NCBI RefSeq assembly: GCF_052076105.1
Contig: NZ_CP197245.1
Location: forward strand, 248,001 to 312,000
Direction: 5' to 3'
Length of the DNA: 64,000 nt
Source of the DNA: Tardiphaga sp052076105
Lineage (GTDB): Bacteria > Pseudomonadota > Alphaproteobacteria > Rhizobiales > Xanthobacteraceae
The notes below the pieces were generated by a model. That model was not told the DNA's origin. It saw only the letters and a list, made by a program, of their open reading frames with translations, and did not search any database. Within the stretch, counting starts at the first letter, position 1. The number at the start of each line of letters is the position of its first letter. A program made the translations under genes and the position numbers. Below are positions 53,870 to 62,959 of this stretch, one piece after another.

Positions 53870-54718
53870 TTACGCCACCGCGCGGCGGCCGATGATGGCA
53901 AAGCGCAGTCGGCTGGAAATCCAGTCGATTGCCGCCACCGCGACCAGGATCATCAGGATCAGGAAGGACACTTTCTGCCATTCCAGCACGCGGATCTGTT
54001 CCGCGAGTTGCAATCCGATGCCACCCGCGCCGACGATGCCGATGATGGTGGCCGAGCGGGTGTTGGACTCAATGAAATACAGCACCTGACCGGCAATCAC
54101 CGGCAGCACCTGCGGCATCAGGCCGAAGCGAATCTCATGCAGCGCGCCGCCGCCGGAGGCCCGAATGCCTTCGACCTGCTTCTTGTCGGCGGCCTCAATA
54201 GCCTCCGAAAACAATTTGCCGAACGCGCCGAAATCCGAAATAGCGATCGCCAGCACGCCGGCGAACGGACCGAGACCGACGACATTGATCCAGACCAGTG
54301 CCCAGATCAGCGTATCGACCCCGCGGATAGAATCCAGAAACCGCCGGACCGGAAAGCGCAGCCAGGCCGACGGAATGACGTTCCGTGCGGCGAGCAGACT
54401 GACCGGCAGCGCGAACACGGCTGCGAGGGTCGTGCCGAGCAGCGCAATCGACAGCGTCTCGCCCATCGCCTGCAGATAAGCAGACAGTGACGAGCCAGGA
54501 TTCGGCGGGATCATCATCATGGTGATCCAGCCGAGTTCGCGCAGGCCGGTCCACATCCGCGCCGGCGAGAAATCGAGTTCATTGAGCCCGAAGACGAACA
54601 ATGCCAACGCCGCGACCAGAATCGCGGGCACGCCAGCACGCGAGGCCATCGGGCGGTTGAAGACGTCAGGATAGCGTCCGCGCAACTCCTGAGTATCGAT
54701 ATCAGGCTGCCTGCTCAT
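53870..54718 (-). CDS. phnE: Phosphonate ABC transporter permease PhnE (second copy)
   Basis: The 282-residue permease has about five or six membrane helices and the PhnE pattern: LSIALLGTTLAAVFALPVSLLAARN (split; residues about 90-114), the EAA-like loop EGIRASGGGALHEIRFGLMPQVLPVI (residues about 185-210) and NTRSATIIGIVGAGGIGLQLAEQIR. Its start overlaps the end of the other phnE by four bases (54715-54718). The frame also runs far upstream through the first phnE as a shadow. The two permeases probably form a heterodimer. Confidence 0.93.
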   Translation of the reverse strand: MSRQPDIDTQELRGRYPDVFNRPMASRAGVPAILVAALALFVFGLNELDFSPARMWTGLRELGWITMMMIPPNPGSSLSAYLQAMGETLSIALLGTTLAAVFALPVSLLAARNVIPSAWLRFPVRRFLDSIRGVDTLIWALVWINVVGLGPFAGVLAIAISDFGAFGKLFSEAIEAADKKQVEGIRASGGGALHEIRFGLMPQVLPVIAGQVLYFIESNTRSATIIGIVGAGGIGLQLAEQIRVLEWQKVSFLILMILVAVAAIDWISSRLRFAIIGRRAVA

Positions 54719-55599
54719 GATCTGGCTTCCTTGCCGAACAGACGGCCGCGCAACCAGCCAGTGGCGATGTCGATAATGAACACGGTGACGATGATCATCA
54801 GCAGGATCGCACTGACGTCCGAATAATAAAACTTTCTGACAGCAACGACGAGTTCCTGACCGATGCCGCCGGCGCCGACAAACCCCATCACGGAGGCGCC
54901 GCGCACATTGATCTCGAAGCGCAGCAACGTGTAGCTGGCAAAGCCTGCCACGACCTGCGGCAGCACTGCAAAGCGCATGCAGTCGATCCAGCCCGCGCCG
55001 GTCGAACGAATGCCTTCCACCGGCTTCATGTCGATATTCTCGACGATCTCGCCATAGAGCTTGCCAAGCGCCCCAACGCAATGGATCGCAATCGCCAGCA
55101 CGCCGGCCATCGGGCCAAGGCCGAAGGCGATGACGAAGATCAGCGCGAACACGATATCCGGCACGGTGCGGCAGAATTCCATGAAGCGGCGCACGACAAA
55201 GCGCAGCGACGCTGAGGGCGCTGTGTTCTCGGCCACGAGAAAATTCAACCCGAAAGCCAGCACGGCACCGATCAGTGTGCCGACATAGCTGATCAGCACG
55301 GTCTCGCCGAGCAGCGACAGCCACTTCTTCCAGCCCCAGAACCATTCATTGACGTCGGTCCAGACCCGGGTGCCGGCTTCGAGCGTGAAGATGCGATCGA
55401 AATAGCTGCCGAAGTTTCCGATCTTCTCCACGAAGGTCCTGACATTGACCTCGGCACCCAATGCCGCGACGAAGAGCGCGGCGAAGCAAGCGACCACGAC
55501 GAGCATCGTGCGCAAGCGCCGGCGCGCGACCGCCTTGCGGTAGGCGTCGTTCAGCGCAGCGAGCTGCGGAGCCGGAAGAATGGAAACGGTGGCGGACAT
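54715..55599 (-). CDS. phnE: Phosphonate ABC transporter permease PhnE (first copy)
   Basis: The 294-residue inner-membrane permease has the same layout as its neighbour, with TVLISYVGTLIGAVLAFGLNFLVAEN (split; residues about 96-122), EGIRSTGAGWIDCMRFAVLPQVV and INVRGASVMGFVGAGGIGQELV. It belongs to the PhnE family for uptake of phosphonates, and possibly phosphite or phosphate. It follows phnD on the same strand; a hairpin in between may lower its expression relative to the binding protein. Confidence 0.93.
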   Translation of the reverse strand: MSATVSILPAPQLAALNDAYRKAVARRRLRTMLVVVACFAALFVAALGAEVNVRTFVEKIGNFGSYFDRIFTLEAGTRVWTDVNEWFWGWKKWLSLLGETVLISYVGTLIGAVLAFGLNFLVAENTAPSASLRFVVRRFMEFCRTVPDIVFALIFVIAFGLGPMAGVLAIAIHCVGALGKLYGEIVENIDMKPVEGIRSTGAGWIDCMRFAVLPQVVAGFASYTLLRFEINVRGASVMGFVGAGGIGQELVVAVRKFYYSDVSAILLMIIVTVFIIDIATGWLRGRLFGKEARS

Positions 55600-55634
55600 G
55601 ATGTGCGGGCCTATCTGGGATCAGACACAGAAAA

Positions 55635-55662
55635 GGAGCCGGACCATTTCTGATCCGGCTCC
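55635..55662 (-). terminator. Intercistronic hairpin between phnD and phnE
   Basis: The arms GGAGCCGGA (55635-55643) and TCCGGCTCC (55654-55662) form a strong stem, followed on the minus strand by TTTTCTG. It lies 18 bases past the phnD stop. It may act as an attenuator that keeps the binding-protein message high. Confidence 0.7.
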
Positions 55663-55679
55663 CTTCAATGATCAGGCGA

Positions 55680-56618
55680 TCAAGACGCCTTCTTCTTGCG
55701 AAGTGCGTCGACGAACTTGATCAGGTCGATGGTGGCGTCCCAATCCTTGGTGGTCGCGGCGTGGAAGCCCTTCTTCTGGCCGTCCGACAGCTTGTCGAAT
55801 GCGGCCTTGTCCTTGATCGGCGCGTCGGTGAAGGCCTTGGCGATGGCAACCTTGAGCTCTTCCGGCAGGTCGGAGCTATAGGCATAGGGGCCGTTGATGA
55901 TCGGGGCCGACTTGTGGATGATGCGGAAGTCTTCCTTCTTCATCGCCGAACCATCGGCATTCTTCAGCATGCCCTTGGTCAGCATCTGCTGCAGCGTCGA
56001 GTCGTTGTCGTTGGTCCACTGGTTGGCGGCGACATCGACGGTGCCCTGCGACAGCGCGAGCATCGCGTTTTCATGGCTGCCGGTGAACACGACCTTGCTG
56101 AAATAGGTGTCGGCATCGGAGATACCCATCTTGTCCAGCTCGAAGCGCGGCACGTTGTTGCCCGAGGTCGAGTTCGGATCGACCAGGCCGAGGTTCTTGC
56201 CCTTCAGATTGTCGACCGACTTGTAGGGGCTCGACGCCTTAACGAAGAATACCGAGTAGTAACCGGTCGAGCCATCGATGTTGATGTCGTTGGCAAAGGC
56301 ATCGGTCTTGACGCCGGTGAGACGGGCGCGTGCGAACGAGGCCGAGCCGTAGCTTGCGATGTGGATGTTGCCGGAACGCTGACCTTCGATGACGGCTGCG
56401 TAGTCATTGGCGATACGCAGATTGACCTTCATGCCGAGCTCTTTCGACAGATAGGCGACGAACGGCGCCCAGCGCTCGGTGACGCCCGAGGCGTTCTCGG
56501 CGGGAACGACGGCGAAGGTCAGTTCCGGATACTTGGCCTTGTAATCCTGAGCCGAAGCCGAGGTAGCGGCGAAAGCCAGCGCGGCAGCGCTGAGCAGAAT
56601 GGAGCGACGGTTGATCAT
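55680..56618 (-). CDS. phnD: Phosphonate ABC transporter binding protein PhnD
   Basis: The 312-residue periplasmic protein has a signal peptide (MINRRSILLSAAALAFAATSASA) and the PhnD-type fold: LTFAVVPAENASGVTERWAP (residues about 33-52), ASYGSASFARAR and LVDPNSTSGNNVPRFEL. It captures phosphonates for PhnCE. The start at 56618 marks the signal peptide; a longer frame upstream is not supported. The position between phnC and phnE fits the family. Confidence 0.94.
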   Translation of the reverse strand: MINRRSILLSAAALAFAATSASAQDYKAKYPELTFAVVPAENASGVTERWAPFVAYLSKELGMKVNLRIANDYAAVIEGQRSGNIHIASYGSASFARARLTGVKTDAFANDINIDGSTGYYSVFFVKASSPYKSVDNLKGKNLGLVDPNSTSGNNVPRFELDKMGISDADTYFSKVVFTGSHENAMLALSQGTVDVAANQWTNDNDSTLQQMLTKGMLKNADGSAMKKEDFRIIHKSAPIINGPYAYSSDLPEELKVAIAKAFTDAPIKDKAAFDKLSDGQKKGFHAATTKDWDATIDLIKFVDALRKKKAS

Positions 56619-56729
56619 GACAGTCCCTGTTTGATCTGAGGTGAAACTTTTTTCTTGGCAGAAGGCGCATCTATCGCGGCGATGCCATCGGTACGATGAC
56701 GTCACCACGATACTTTCAACGCACGGCAA

Positions 56730-57539
56730 TCACGCGACGGCAGCAACACCGTATTCGGGAACGCGGGTGGGCGTCGGCATATGCGCCGATCCCATCACCT
56801 CGTCGGCTTCGAGATCATAGAGTTCGCGAGCAATATGTTCGGTGAGCGCGGACGGCGCGCCATCGAACACGACGCGGCCGGCGGACATGCCGATCAGGCG
56901 ATCGCAATAGGTGCGCGCCAGATCGAGCGAGTGCAGATTACACATCACGGTGATGCCGAAGTGCTTGTTGATACGCAGCAGCGCATCCATGACGATGCGG
57001 GTGTTGCGCGGATCCAGTGATGCGATCGGCTCGTCCGCGAGGATGATGTCGGGCTGCTGCACAAGAGCGCGGGCGATGGCGACACGCTGCTGCTGACCGC
57101 CGGAAAGCTGGTCGGCGCGCTGCGAGGCATATTGCGCCATGTCGAACTGTTCCAGCGCCGACATCGCCAGCGCACGGTCGTTCTCGGGCCACATCTGGGT
57201 GAGCGAGCGCCACTGCGGCATCTCGGCCAGACGGCCCATCAGCACATTGGTCAGTACGTCGAGACGGCCGACGAGATTGAACTGCTGGAAGATCATCGCC
57301 GAGCGCGCGCGCCACTTGCGCAGATCGCGCCCCTTGAGCGCAGTGACATCCACGCCATCGAACATGATGCGCCCATCGGTCGGCTCAGCCAGACGATTGA
57401 TCATGCGCAGCATGGTCGACTTGCCGGCGCCGGAGCGACCGATCACGCCGACGAATGCGCCGGGCTTGATCTCGAACGACGCGTTATCGACGGCAGCCTT
57501 GGCGCCGAAACGGCACGTCAGCTTATCCACCACCAGCAT
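56730..57539 (-). CDS. phnC: Phosphonate ABC transporter ATPase PhnC
   Basis: The 269-residue ATPase has Walker A GRSGAGKST (residues about 31-39), signature LSGGQQQRVAIARAL (about 142-156) and Walker B ILADEPIASLDP. It powers uptake by PhnDE. The start at 57539 follows TTGGAGTGCC; an in-frame ATG 18 bases upstream is less likely. It is the first gene of the minus-strand phnCDEE run and has a Pho-box-like sequence 47-64 bases upstream. Confidence 0.94.
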   Translation of the reverse strand: MLVVDKLTCRFGAKAAVDNASFEIKPGAFVGVIGRSGAGKSTMLRMINRLAEPTDGRIMFDGVDVTALKGRDLRKWRARSAMIFQQFNLVGRLDVLTNVLMGRLAEMPQWRSLTQMWPENDRALAMSALEQFDMAQYASQRADQLSGGQQQRVAIARALVQQPDIILADEPIASLDPRNTRIVMDALLRINKHFGITVMCNLHSLDLARTYCDRLIGMSAGRVVFDGAPSALTEHIARELYDLEADEVMGSAHMPTPTRVPEYGVAAVA

Positions 57540-57585
57540 GAGGCACTCCAATGACAATAGACATCGCCACCGGTAACGCCCGCGT

Positions 57586-57603
57586 TTAACAGTGATGTGA
57601 CAT
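57586..57603 (-). promoter_or_regulatory. Candidate Pho box upstream of phnC
   Basis: On the minus strand the sequence ATGTCAC-ATCA-CTGTTAA has two half-sites 11 bases apart, close to the PhoB consensus CTGTCAT-N4-CTGTCAT. It lies 47 bases before the phnC ATG. A weaker CGTCAC pair with 11-base spacing lies at 57663-57679 towards the rightward genes. Confidence 0.5.
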
Positions 57604-57763
57604 GTGCCCTGCGCATACGGGTTATCGTCGTTGCGGGAAAAACACGCCCGAATTCATGCTGACGTCACGACACCGTCACGAAGCCGACCGAAGAGGTGCC
57701 CGCGCGCCAGCGCATATACTTATGTATCACCCACCGATTCCTCTTCCGTCGCACGAGCGTCAC

Positions 57764-58414
57764 ATGGCCGGCAAACAACTCTCGCTCACGCCAGCGGTCG
57801 ATCCCACTGCCAAGCTCGTCGATACCAAGCTCGGCGCCTACACCGAAGTCGGCGCGCGCACGATCCTCCAGGAAGTGACAATGGGCGACTACTCATATGT
57901 CGTGAATGACGGCCAGATCACCTACACGACGATCGGTAAATTCTGCTCGATCGCGGCGATGATCCGGATCAATCCCGGCAACCACCCGATGCACCGCGCG
58001 ACGCAGGCGCATTTCACCTATCGCGCCAGCGCCTATTTCCCCGGCGAGAGCGACGACGCAGACTTCTTTGCCTGGCGGCGCGAACATCCCTGCACCATCG
58101 GCCACGATGTCTGGCTCGGCCATGGCGCCATCGTGCTGCCCGGCCGCAAGATCGGCACTGGCGCGGTGATCGCCGCCGGCGCCATCGTGACCAAGGACGT
58201 CGCCCCCTATACGATCGTCGCCGGCAATCCGGCGCGACCGGTGCGGCGGCGATTTTCGGAAACTGTGGAAGACGGGCTGATGGAGCTCGCCTGGTGGGAC
58301 TGGGAGCACGAGATGCTAAGACAGGCGCTGCCGGATTTCCGCAAGCTCCCGGTCGAGGATTTCCTGAGCAAGTATAAAGGCGTCAAGGCGCCCAAGCAGA
58401 TGGCAGTGACATGA
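57764..58414 (+). CDS. Hexapeptide-repeat acetyltransferase of the phosphonate cluster
   Basis: The 216-residue protein is a left-handed beta-helix transferase with hexapeptide turns such as IGKFCSIAAMIRINPG, IGHDVWLGHGAIVLPG and IGTGAVIAAGAIVTKDV (middle to residue 160). It resembles the phosphonate-linked xenobiotic-acetyltransferase-like family found in phn operons (TIGR03308 type). It may acylate an aminophosphonate or related product. A four-base overlap with phnM (58411-58414) indicates coupling. The start ATG is at 57764, where the family sequence begins; the frame extends upstream. Confidence 0.87.
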   Translation: MAGKQLSLTPAVDPTAKLVDTKLGAYTEVGARTILQEVTMGDYSYVVNDGQITYTTIGKFCSIAAMIRINPGNHPMHRATQAHFTYRASAYFPGESDDADFFAWRREHPCTIGHDVWLGHGAIVLPGRKIGTGAVIAAGAIVTKDVAPYTIVAGNPARPVRRRFSETVEDGLMELAWWDWEHEMLRQALPDFRKLPVEDFLSKYKGVKAPKQMAVT

Positions 58415-59598
58415 CGGATATCTTCATCGATGGCGGACGCACTTTGCTCGGCCAGGACATCACCGAGACTTCGCTGCAGCTTACGGATGGCGTGATTGCC
58501 GACATCGGGTCGGATGCAATCCATGGCGCGCTCGGCCTCGATGCCTCCGATCTGCTGGTGCTGCCGGGTATCGTCGACCTGCATGGCGATGCCTTCGAGC
58601 GGCAGTTGATGCCGCGCCCCGGCGTCGACTTCCCGGTCGATGTCGCCTTGATCGACAGCGACCGGCAGGCCATCGCCAATGGCATCACCACGGTGTTTCA
58701 CGGCACCACATGGTCCTGGGAGCCGGGCCTGCGCGGCGCGGAGAATGCCCGCAAGCTGCTGGACGCCATCGAGACGCTGCGGCCGAAGCTCGCTTCCGAC
58801 ACGCGCTTCCATCTGCGTCAGGAGACGTTCAATCTCGACGCGGAGGACGAGATCATGGGCTGGCTGAAGGCCGGCCGCATCGACCTCCTCGCCTTCAACG
58901 ACCACATGGACCTCGCCGGGATCTCGAAGCCGGCGAAGCGCGCGCGGATGGTGGAACGCACCGGGCTCAGCAGCGATGCCTTCGACCAGCTGGTCGATCG
59001 CGTGCTGTCGCGCACTGATGAGGTACCGGCCTCGATCGCGCGTCTGGCCAAGGCGGCGAATGCCGCGGGTGTGCCGACGCTCTCGCACGATGACGCGACC
59101 CCTGCCATGCGCGGCGACTTCCGTCAGCTCGGCGTCAAAATCGCCGAATTCCCGATCAATGAAGAAACCGCGAAGGCCGCGGCTGCGGCCGGCGACTTCA
59201 TCGTCTTCGGCGCGCCCAATGTGGTGCGCGGCGGCAGCCATACCGGCTGGACCAAAGCATCCGACATGATCGCCAAGGGCCTCTGCTCTATTCTCGCCTC
59301 CGACTATTATTATCCCGCGCAATTGCTGGCGGCCTTCCGGCTGGTCGAGGACGGCATCCTGTCGCTACCGCAGGCCTGGGCGCTGATCTCGTCCGCGCCG
59401 GCGAAAGCTGCCGGTCTCACCGACCGTGGCGAGATCGCCAATGGACGCCGCGCGGATCTCCTGCTCGTCGATGATAGCGTCGCAGTGCGCCCACGCATCG
59501 TCGCTGTGATCGCGCAGGGCAAGCTCGTGCATCTGACCGATGCCACAAGGCTTCAGCCGGCGCGCGCCATGCACCGCAAAGCTATTGCCGCGGCGTGA
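58411..59598 (+). CDS. phnM: RPnTP diphosphatase PhnM
   Basis: PhnM hydrolyses alpha-D-ribose 1-methylphosphonate 5-triphosphate, releasing pyrophosphate, in the C-P lyase pathway. The 395-residue amidohydrolase has the metal site DLHGDAFE (residues about 53-60), then HLRQETFNLD, NDHMDLAGISK, LSHDDATPAM and SHTGWTKASDMIA. All active-site segments look intact. The C-P lyase core genes are not in the window, so they must lie elsewhere if the pathway is complete. The gene overlaps the upstream acetyltransferase by four bases. Confidence 0.94.
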   Translation: MTDIFIDGGRTLLGQDITETSLQLTDGVIADIGSDAIHGALGLDASDLLVLPGIVDLHGDAFERQLMPRPGVDFPVDVALIDSDRQAIANGITTVFHGTTWSWEPGLRGAENARKLLDAIETLRPKLASDTRFHLRQETFNLDAEDEIMGWLKAGRIDLLAFNDHMDLAGISKPAKRARMVERTGLSSDAFDQLVDRVLSRTDEVPASIARLAKAANAAGVPTLSHDDATPAMRGDFRQLGVKIAEFPINEETAKAAAAAGDFIVFGAPNVVRGGSHTGWTKASDMIAKGLCSILASDYYYPAQLLAAFRLVEDGILSLPQAWALISSAPAKAAGLTDRGEIANGRRADLLLVDDSVAVRPRIVAVIAQGKLVHLTDATRLQPARAMHRKAIAAA

Positions 59599-59616
59599 AG
59601 CGGCTCTCTCTTACTT

Positions 59617-59665
59617 GAGCATGATCGTTCCCGAAAAACCGGCCTCCACTTTTCGGGATCATGCT
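59617..59665. repeat. Palindromic repeat GAGCATGATC...GATCATGCTC
   Basis: GAGCATGATCGTTCCCGAAAA and TTTTCGGGATCATGCTC are the arms of an imperfect hairpin, a dispersed repeat type in Bradyrhizobium. It lies 18 bases after the phnM stop and 13 before the next start codon. Confidence 0.85.
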
Positions 59666-59678
59666 CTATGGTGCGGCC

Positions 59679-60380
59679 ATGACTGAATTCCCGCGCTACG
59701 CGATCTATTACGCCCCCGATGCCAATAGTGCCCTTTCCCGCTTCGGCGCTGAAATCCTCGGCTACGATCCCTTCACCGGCAATGACATGCTGGTGCCTGC
59801 CGATCTCATTATGCAGGCGCCTGACTGGCCGGCTGTCATCAAGGACCCGCGCAAATACGGCTTTCACGCCACGCTGAAGGCACCGTTCTCGCTGGTGCCT
59901 GACAGCACCGAAGCCGACCTGATCGCGGCTTTCGATGACTTCGCCCGGATGCCCCGCACCATCCCGAAAATCTCGCCGGTGGTTCGTATCATCAGCGGCT
60001 TCACAGCTGTCGTGCCGGATGCGCCCTCCACTGAGCTCGCCGCATTGGCGCAGACCTGTGTCGAAGAATTCGAGGTGTTCCGCGCACCGATGACACCGGA
60101 AGATCGCGCACGGCGCAAACCGGAGAATCTGACACCGCGGCAGGTCGAGCACCTGGATCGCTTCGGCTACCCCTATGTGCGCGACGATTTCCGCTTTCAC
60201 ATGACGCTGACCGGCCGGCTTGCGCCCGAGCGCAGCACAGCGGTGCTGGCGATGTTGCAGCAGCGGTTCGCGACACTTGATCTCACATCTCTGCAGATCG
60301 ACCGGATCGGCTTGTTTCGTCAGGCATCGGCCACGTCGCGCTTCCAGGTGCTGCGCCACGCGCCGCTGACGGCGATTTGA
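59679..60380 (+). CDS. DUF1045 phosphonate-operon protein, 2H phosphoesterase-like
   Basis: The 233-residue protein belongs to DUF1045 (phosphonate-metabolism-associated). It has two HxT-type motifs, FHATLKAPF (residues about 65-73) and FRFHMTLTGRL (about residue 170), as expected for the 2H phosphoesterase fold. The family is thought to act on cyclic phosphate intermediates of C-P lyase breakdown. The start at 59679 (MTEFPRYAIYY) fits; an upstream ATG adds six residues. It follows phnM after an intergenic repeat and is probably co-transcribed. Confidence 0.87.
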   Translation: MTEFPRYAIYYAPDANSALSRFGAEILGYDPFTGNDMLVPADLIMQAPDWPAVIKDPRKYGFHATLKAPFSLVPDSTEADLIAAFDDFARMPRTIPKISPVVRIISGFTAVVPDAPSTELAALAQTCVEEFEVFRAPMTPEDRARRKPENLTPRQVEHLDRFGYPYVRDDFRFHMTLTGRLAPERSTAVLAMLQQRFATLDLTSLQIDRIGLFRQASATSRFQVLRHAPLTAI

Positions 60381-60384
60381 CGCA

Positions 60385-61596
60385 TCACGCAGATGCTATT
60401 TCATCGGCGCGTTTCCAAGCCGGAAACGGATCGGCGAGCTTGGCCCAGCCGGCGATATCCATGCCGGGCTTGCCGGGCACGAGGCAGGCGTCGAGCCGGC
60501 GGCGGATGTCACTCTCGTCCATGCCAGAACCGATGAAAACGATCTCCTGTCGCCGGTCGCCATAGATCTCGTTCCAGTTCTTCTTCAGCGACTGCCGCCA
60601 ATACGGATCGTCCGGCCAACGATCGGCTGGAACATTGGCCCACCAGAAGCCCATCCCTTCGGTACGCACGATGGCGCCGGCCTGGCTGAGTTCGCCTACC
60701 CATTGCGGCCGCGTTGCCAGCCAGAAATGGCCCTTGCTGCGGATCACGCCGGCCCAGCTCTCGCGCAGGAAGGCCTGAAACTTCACGGGATCGAACGGCC
60801 GCCGCGCGCGATAGACGAAGTTCGTCACGCCGTATTCCTCGGTCTCCGGCACGTGTTCGGCGAAGCCATAGAGCTCCTTGTGCCAAAGCGGATGCTGCTG
60901 GGCCTTCTCAAAATCAAAGCGCCCGGTATCGAGCACGCGATCGAACGGCACATTGGCAAAATTCGCCTCGATGATATCGGCGTCGGGATTGAGCGCACAG
61001 ATGATCTTGCGCGCGCTGTTGCATTGCTCAGGCGTGGCGTCATTGACCTTGTTGAGCACCACGACATCGGCGAATTCGATCTGCTCCACCAGCAGGTCCA
61101 CCAATGTGCGCTTGTCACCGTCGAGCGCCTCGCCGCGATCCTGCAGAAAGTCGGTGGAGGAATAGTCCTTCAACAGATTCACCGCATCGACCACCGTCAC
61201 CATGGTGTCGAGCTCCGCCACATCGGAAAGGCTATCGCCATTCTCGTCACGGAAATCGAAGGTCGCAGCCACCGGCAGCGGCTCTGCAATTCCGGTGGAT
61301 TCGATCAGCAGGTAATCGAACCGCCGGCTCTCGGCGAGAGCCCTCACTTCCTTAAGCAGATCGTCGCGTAGCGTGCAGCAAATGCAGCCATTGGTCATTT
61401 CGACCAGCTTCTCATCCGTCCGAGACAGGTTGGCACCGCCATCGCGAACCAGGTCCGCATCGATGTTCACCTCGCTCATGTCGTTCACAATCACCGCCAC
61501 CTTCAGGCCGTGACGGTTGTTCAGCACATGGTTCAGCAAAGTTGTCTTTCCAGCCCCGAGGAAGCCGGACAAGACCGTGACGGGGAGTTTTTGCAT
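60385..61596 (-). CDS. zigA: ZigA-type zinc chaperone GTPase (COG0523)
   Basis: The 403-residue GTPase has Walker A GFLGAGKTTLL (residues about 11-21), the CxCC metal motif GCICCTLRDDL (about 70-80) and an NKVND motif for guanine specificity. It belongs to the COG0523 CobW/ZigA family of metallochaperones that supply zinc in starvation. The C-terminal CobW domain includes an FVYRARRPFDP segment. A Zur-box-like palindrome is 50-69 bases upstream. The start ATG at 61596 has a weak ribosome site. Confidence 0.88.
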   Translation of the reverse strand: MQKLPVTVLSGFLGAGKTTLLNHVLNNRHGLKVAVIVNDMSEVNIDADLVRDGGANLSRTDEKLVEMTNGCICCTLRDDLLKEVRALAESRRFDYLLIESTGIAEPLPVAATFDFRDENGDSLSDVAELDTMVTVVDAVNLLKDYSSTDFLQDRGEALDGDKRTLVDLLVEQIEFADVVVLNKVNDATPEQCNSARKIICALNPDADIIEANFANVPFDRVLDTGRFDFEKAQQHPLWHKELYGFAEHVPETEEYGVTNFVYRARRPFDPVKFQAFLRESWAGVIRSKGHFWLATRPQWVGELSQAGAIVRTEGMGFWWANVPADRWPDDPYWRQSLKKNWNEIYGDRRQEIVFIGSGMDESDIRRRLDACLVPGKPGMDIAGWAKLADPFPAWKRADEIASA

Positions 61597-61645
61597 CGAG
61601 ATCGAACAGTCTTTTGAGGGTATCGGACATGGGGCTCTTCTTATA

Positions 61646-61665
61646 TGTAACGTTATAACATTACA
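61646..61665 (-). promoter_or_regulatory. Candidate Zur box
   Basis: TGTAACGTTATAACATTACA is a near-perfect 20-base palindrome resembling the Zur consensus, with a central GTTATAAC. It lies 50 bases upstream of the zigA start. Zur controls such GTPase genes in other bacteria. Confidence 0.65.
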
Positions 61666-61777
61666 AACGCGATGTCTGTCAACCCGCTCGCGCCGATCCT
61701 GTCGATGCGCTGTCAGCTTTTCTGATCTGCAGGAAATCTCATCTGGCGCGGGTCAGCCCACGCTCATTGCATCGACG

Positions 61778-62926
61778 CTAGCCTGCCCGTGCCATCGTCT
61801 CGGTATCCGCCGGTTTGGCAAAGGTCACACGGTTTCGACCGCTGGCTTTCGATGCGTAAAGAGCCCTGTCGGCAGCAGGTGTGAGGTCGCACGGATCGTC
61901 ACCCTCGCGGCCGATGGCTATGCCGACGCTGGCACCAACCGTCAGTTCCAGATCGTCAATGACGAACGGCTCCGAGAGCGTCCGAATGATGCGGCGGCCC
62001 AGTAACATCGCTTCCTCGCGATTGCCGACGACGGATTGCACCACGACGAATTCATCCCCGCCCATGCGCACGGCGAAATCGCCGTCGCGCAGAATTCCGC
62101 TGAGCCGGCTCGCGACCGCCTGTAGCAGCGCATCGCCCACCGGATGGCCATGCACGTCGTTGACCTCCTTGAACCGATCGAGGTCAACGCTGTGAACGGC
62201 AATGAGACAGCCCGTCGCCCTGGCGCGTGCGGCGATGATCGCGAGACGTTCCTGAAAACCAAGCCGATTGGCCAGACCCGTCAGCGCATCGTGCCGTGCG
62301 AGGGTCGAGAATTCGTGCTTGAGCGAGATCTGCTCGATATTCTGCCGATAGATGAAACGCACGGTCTCGAAGCTGCCGAGCAGGAACGCGATCAGGATCA
62401 CGGCATAGAAAGCCAGATTGCTATCGACGCGGGCCAGCGCCGAGAATGCTGTCGGCAAGGCAACCAGCATCAAGGCCGGCAGCGCGATCCCGGGGCGGAC
62501 GGAAATCCGGCAGACGATGCCGGCCGCATAGCCGAAGACAAGCGCCGTTGCGAGGAGTTGATGCGCAGGATTCTTCGCCCAGAAAGTCGCCGCACCGAGC
62601 AGACCGATCAAACTCGCGAAGACATAGCTGCTCCACGCGTAAATCCGCTCCCATCGCTCGGCCGCGACGATGGTGAAGCTGCGTTGACCTTTGCTGCGAT
62701 GATAGACGCCCTCGGTGGCCACGCGGAAGATCGTGACAATCGCTCCGGCTGCACTCAACCCGTAGAACCATGGATTTGCAGAACTAATGGCGACGTGACA
62801 CGAGACGATGGCCAGCGTGAAGCCGGCAATCGAGAGTGGCACACGCGTCTGGAAGAGCATGTCAATGAGCTCAATCCGGACATGGTCCGGAACGCCTACG
62901 AAAATTGATTTCCAGAATCTGACCAC
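61778..62926 (-). CDS. Membrane diguanylate cyclase (GGDEF)
   Basis: The protein of about 382 residues has five or six N-terminal membrane helices (residues about 28-190), then a coiled linker and a GGDEF domain with an intact active site (RMGGDEFVVVQS) and the RxxD inhibitory site RDGD five residues before it. It should make c-di-GMP. The start GTG at 62926 (VVRFWKS) follows GGGGAGAGG; an upstream TTG gives 11 more residues without support. No membrane-sensor partner is adjacent. Confidence 0.87.
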   Translation of the reverse strand: MVRFWKSIFVGVPDHVRIELIDMLFQTRVPLSIAGFTLAIVSCHVAISSANPWFYGLSAAGAIVTIFRVATEGVYHRSKGQRSFTIVAAERWERIYAWSSYVFASLIGLLGAATFWAKNPAHQLLATALVFGYAAGIVCRISVRPGIALPALMLVALPTAFSALARVDSNLAFYAVILIAFLLGSFETVRFIYRQNIEQISLKHEFSTLARHDALTGLANRLGFQERLAIIAARARATGCLIAVHSVDLDRFKEVNDVHGHPVGDALLQAVASRLSGILRDGDFAVRMGGDEFVVVQSVVGNREEAMLLGRRIIRTLSEPFVIDDLELTVGASVGIAIGREGDDPCDLTPAADRALYASKASGRNRVTFAKPADTETMARAG

Positions 62927-62959
62927 GTCGCCTCTCCCCGAAGCACCCGATACCGCCAA

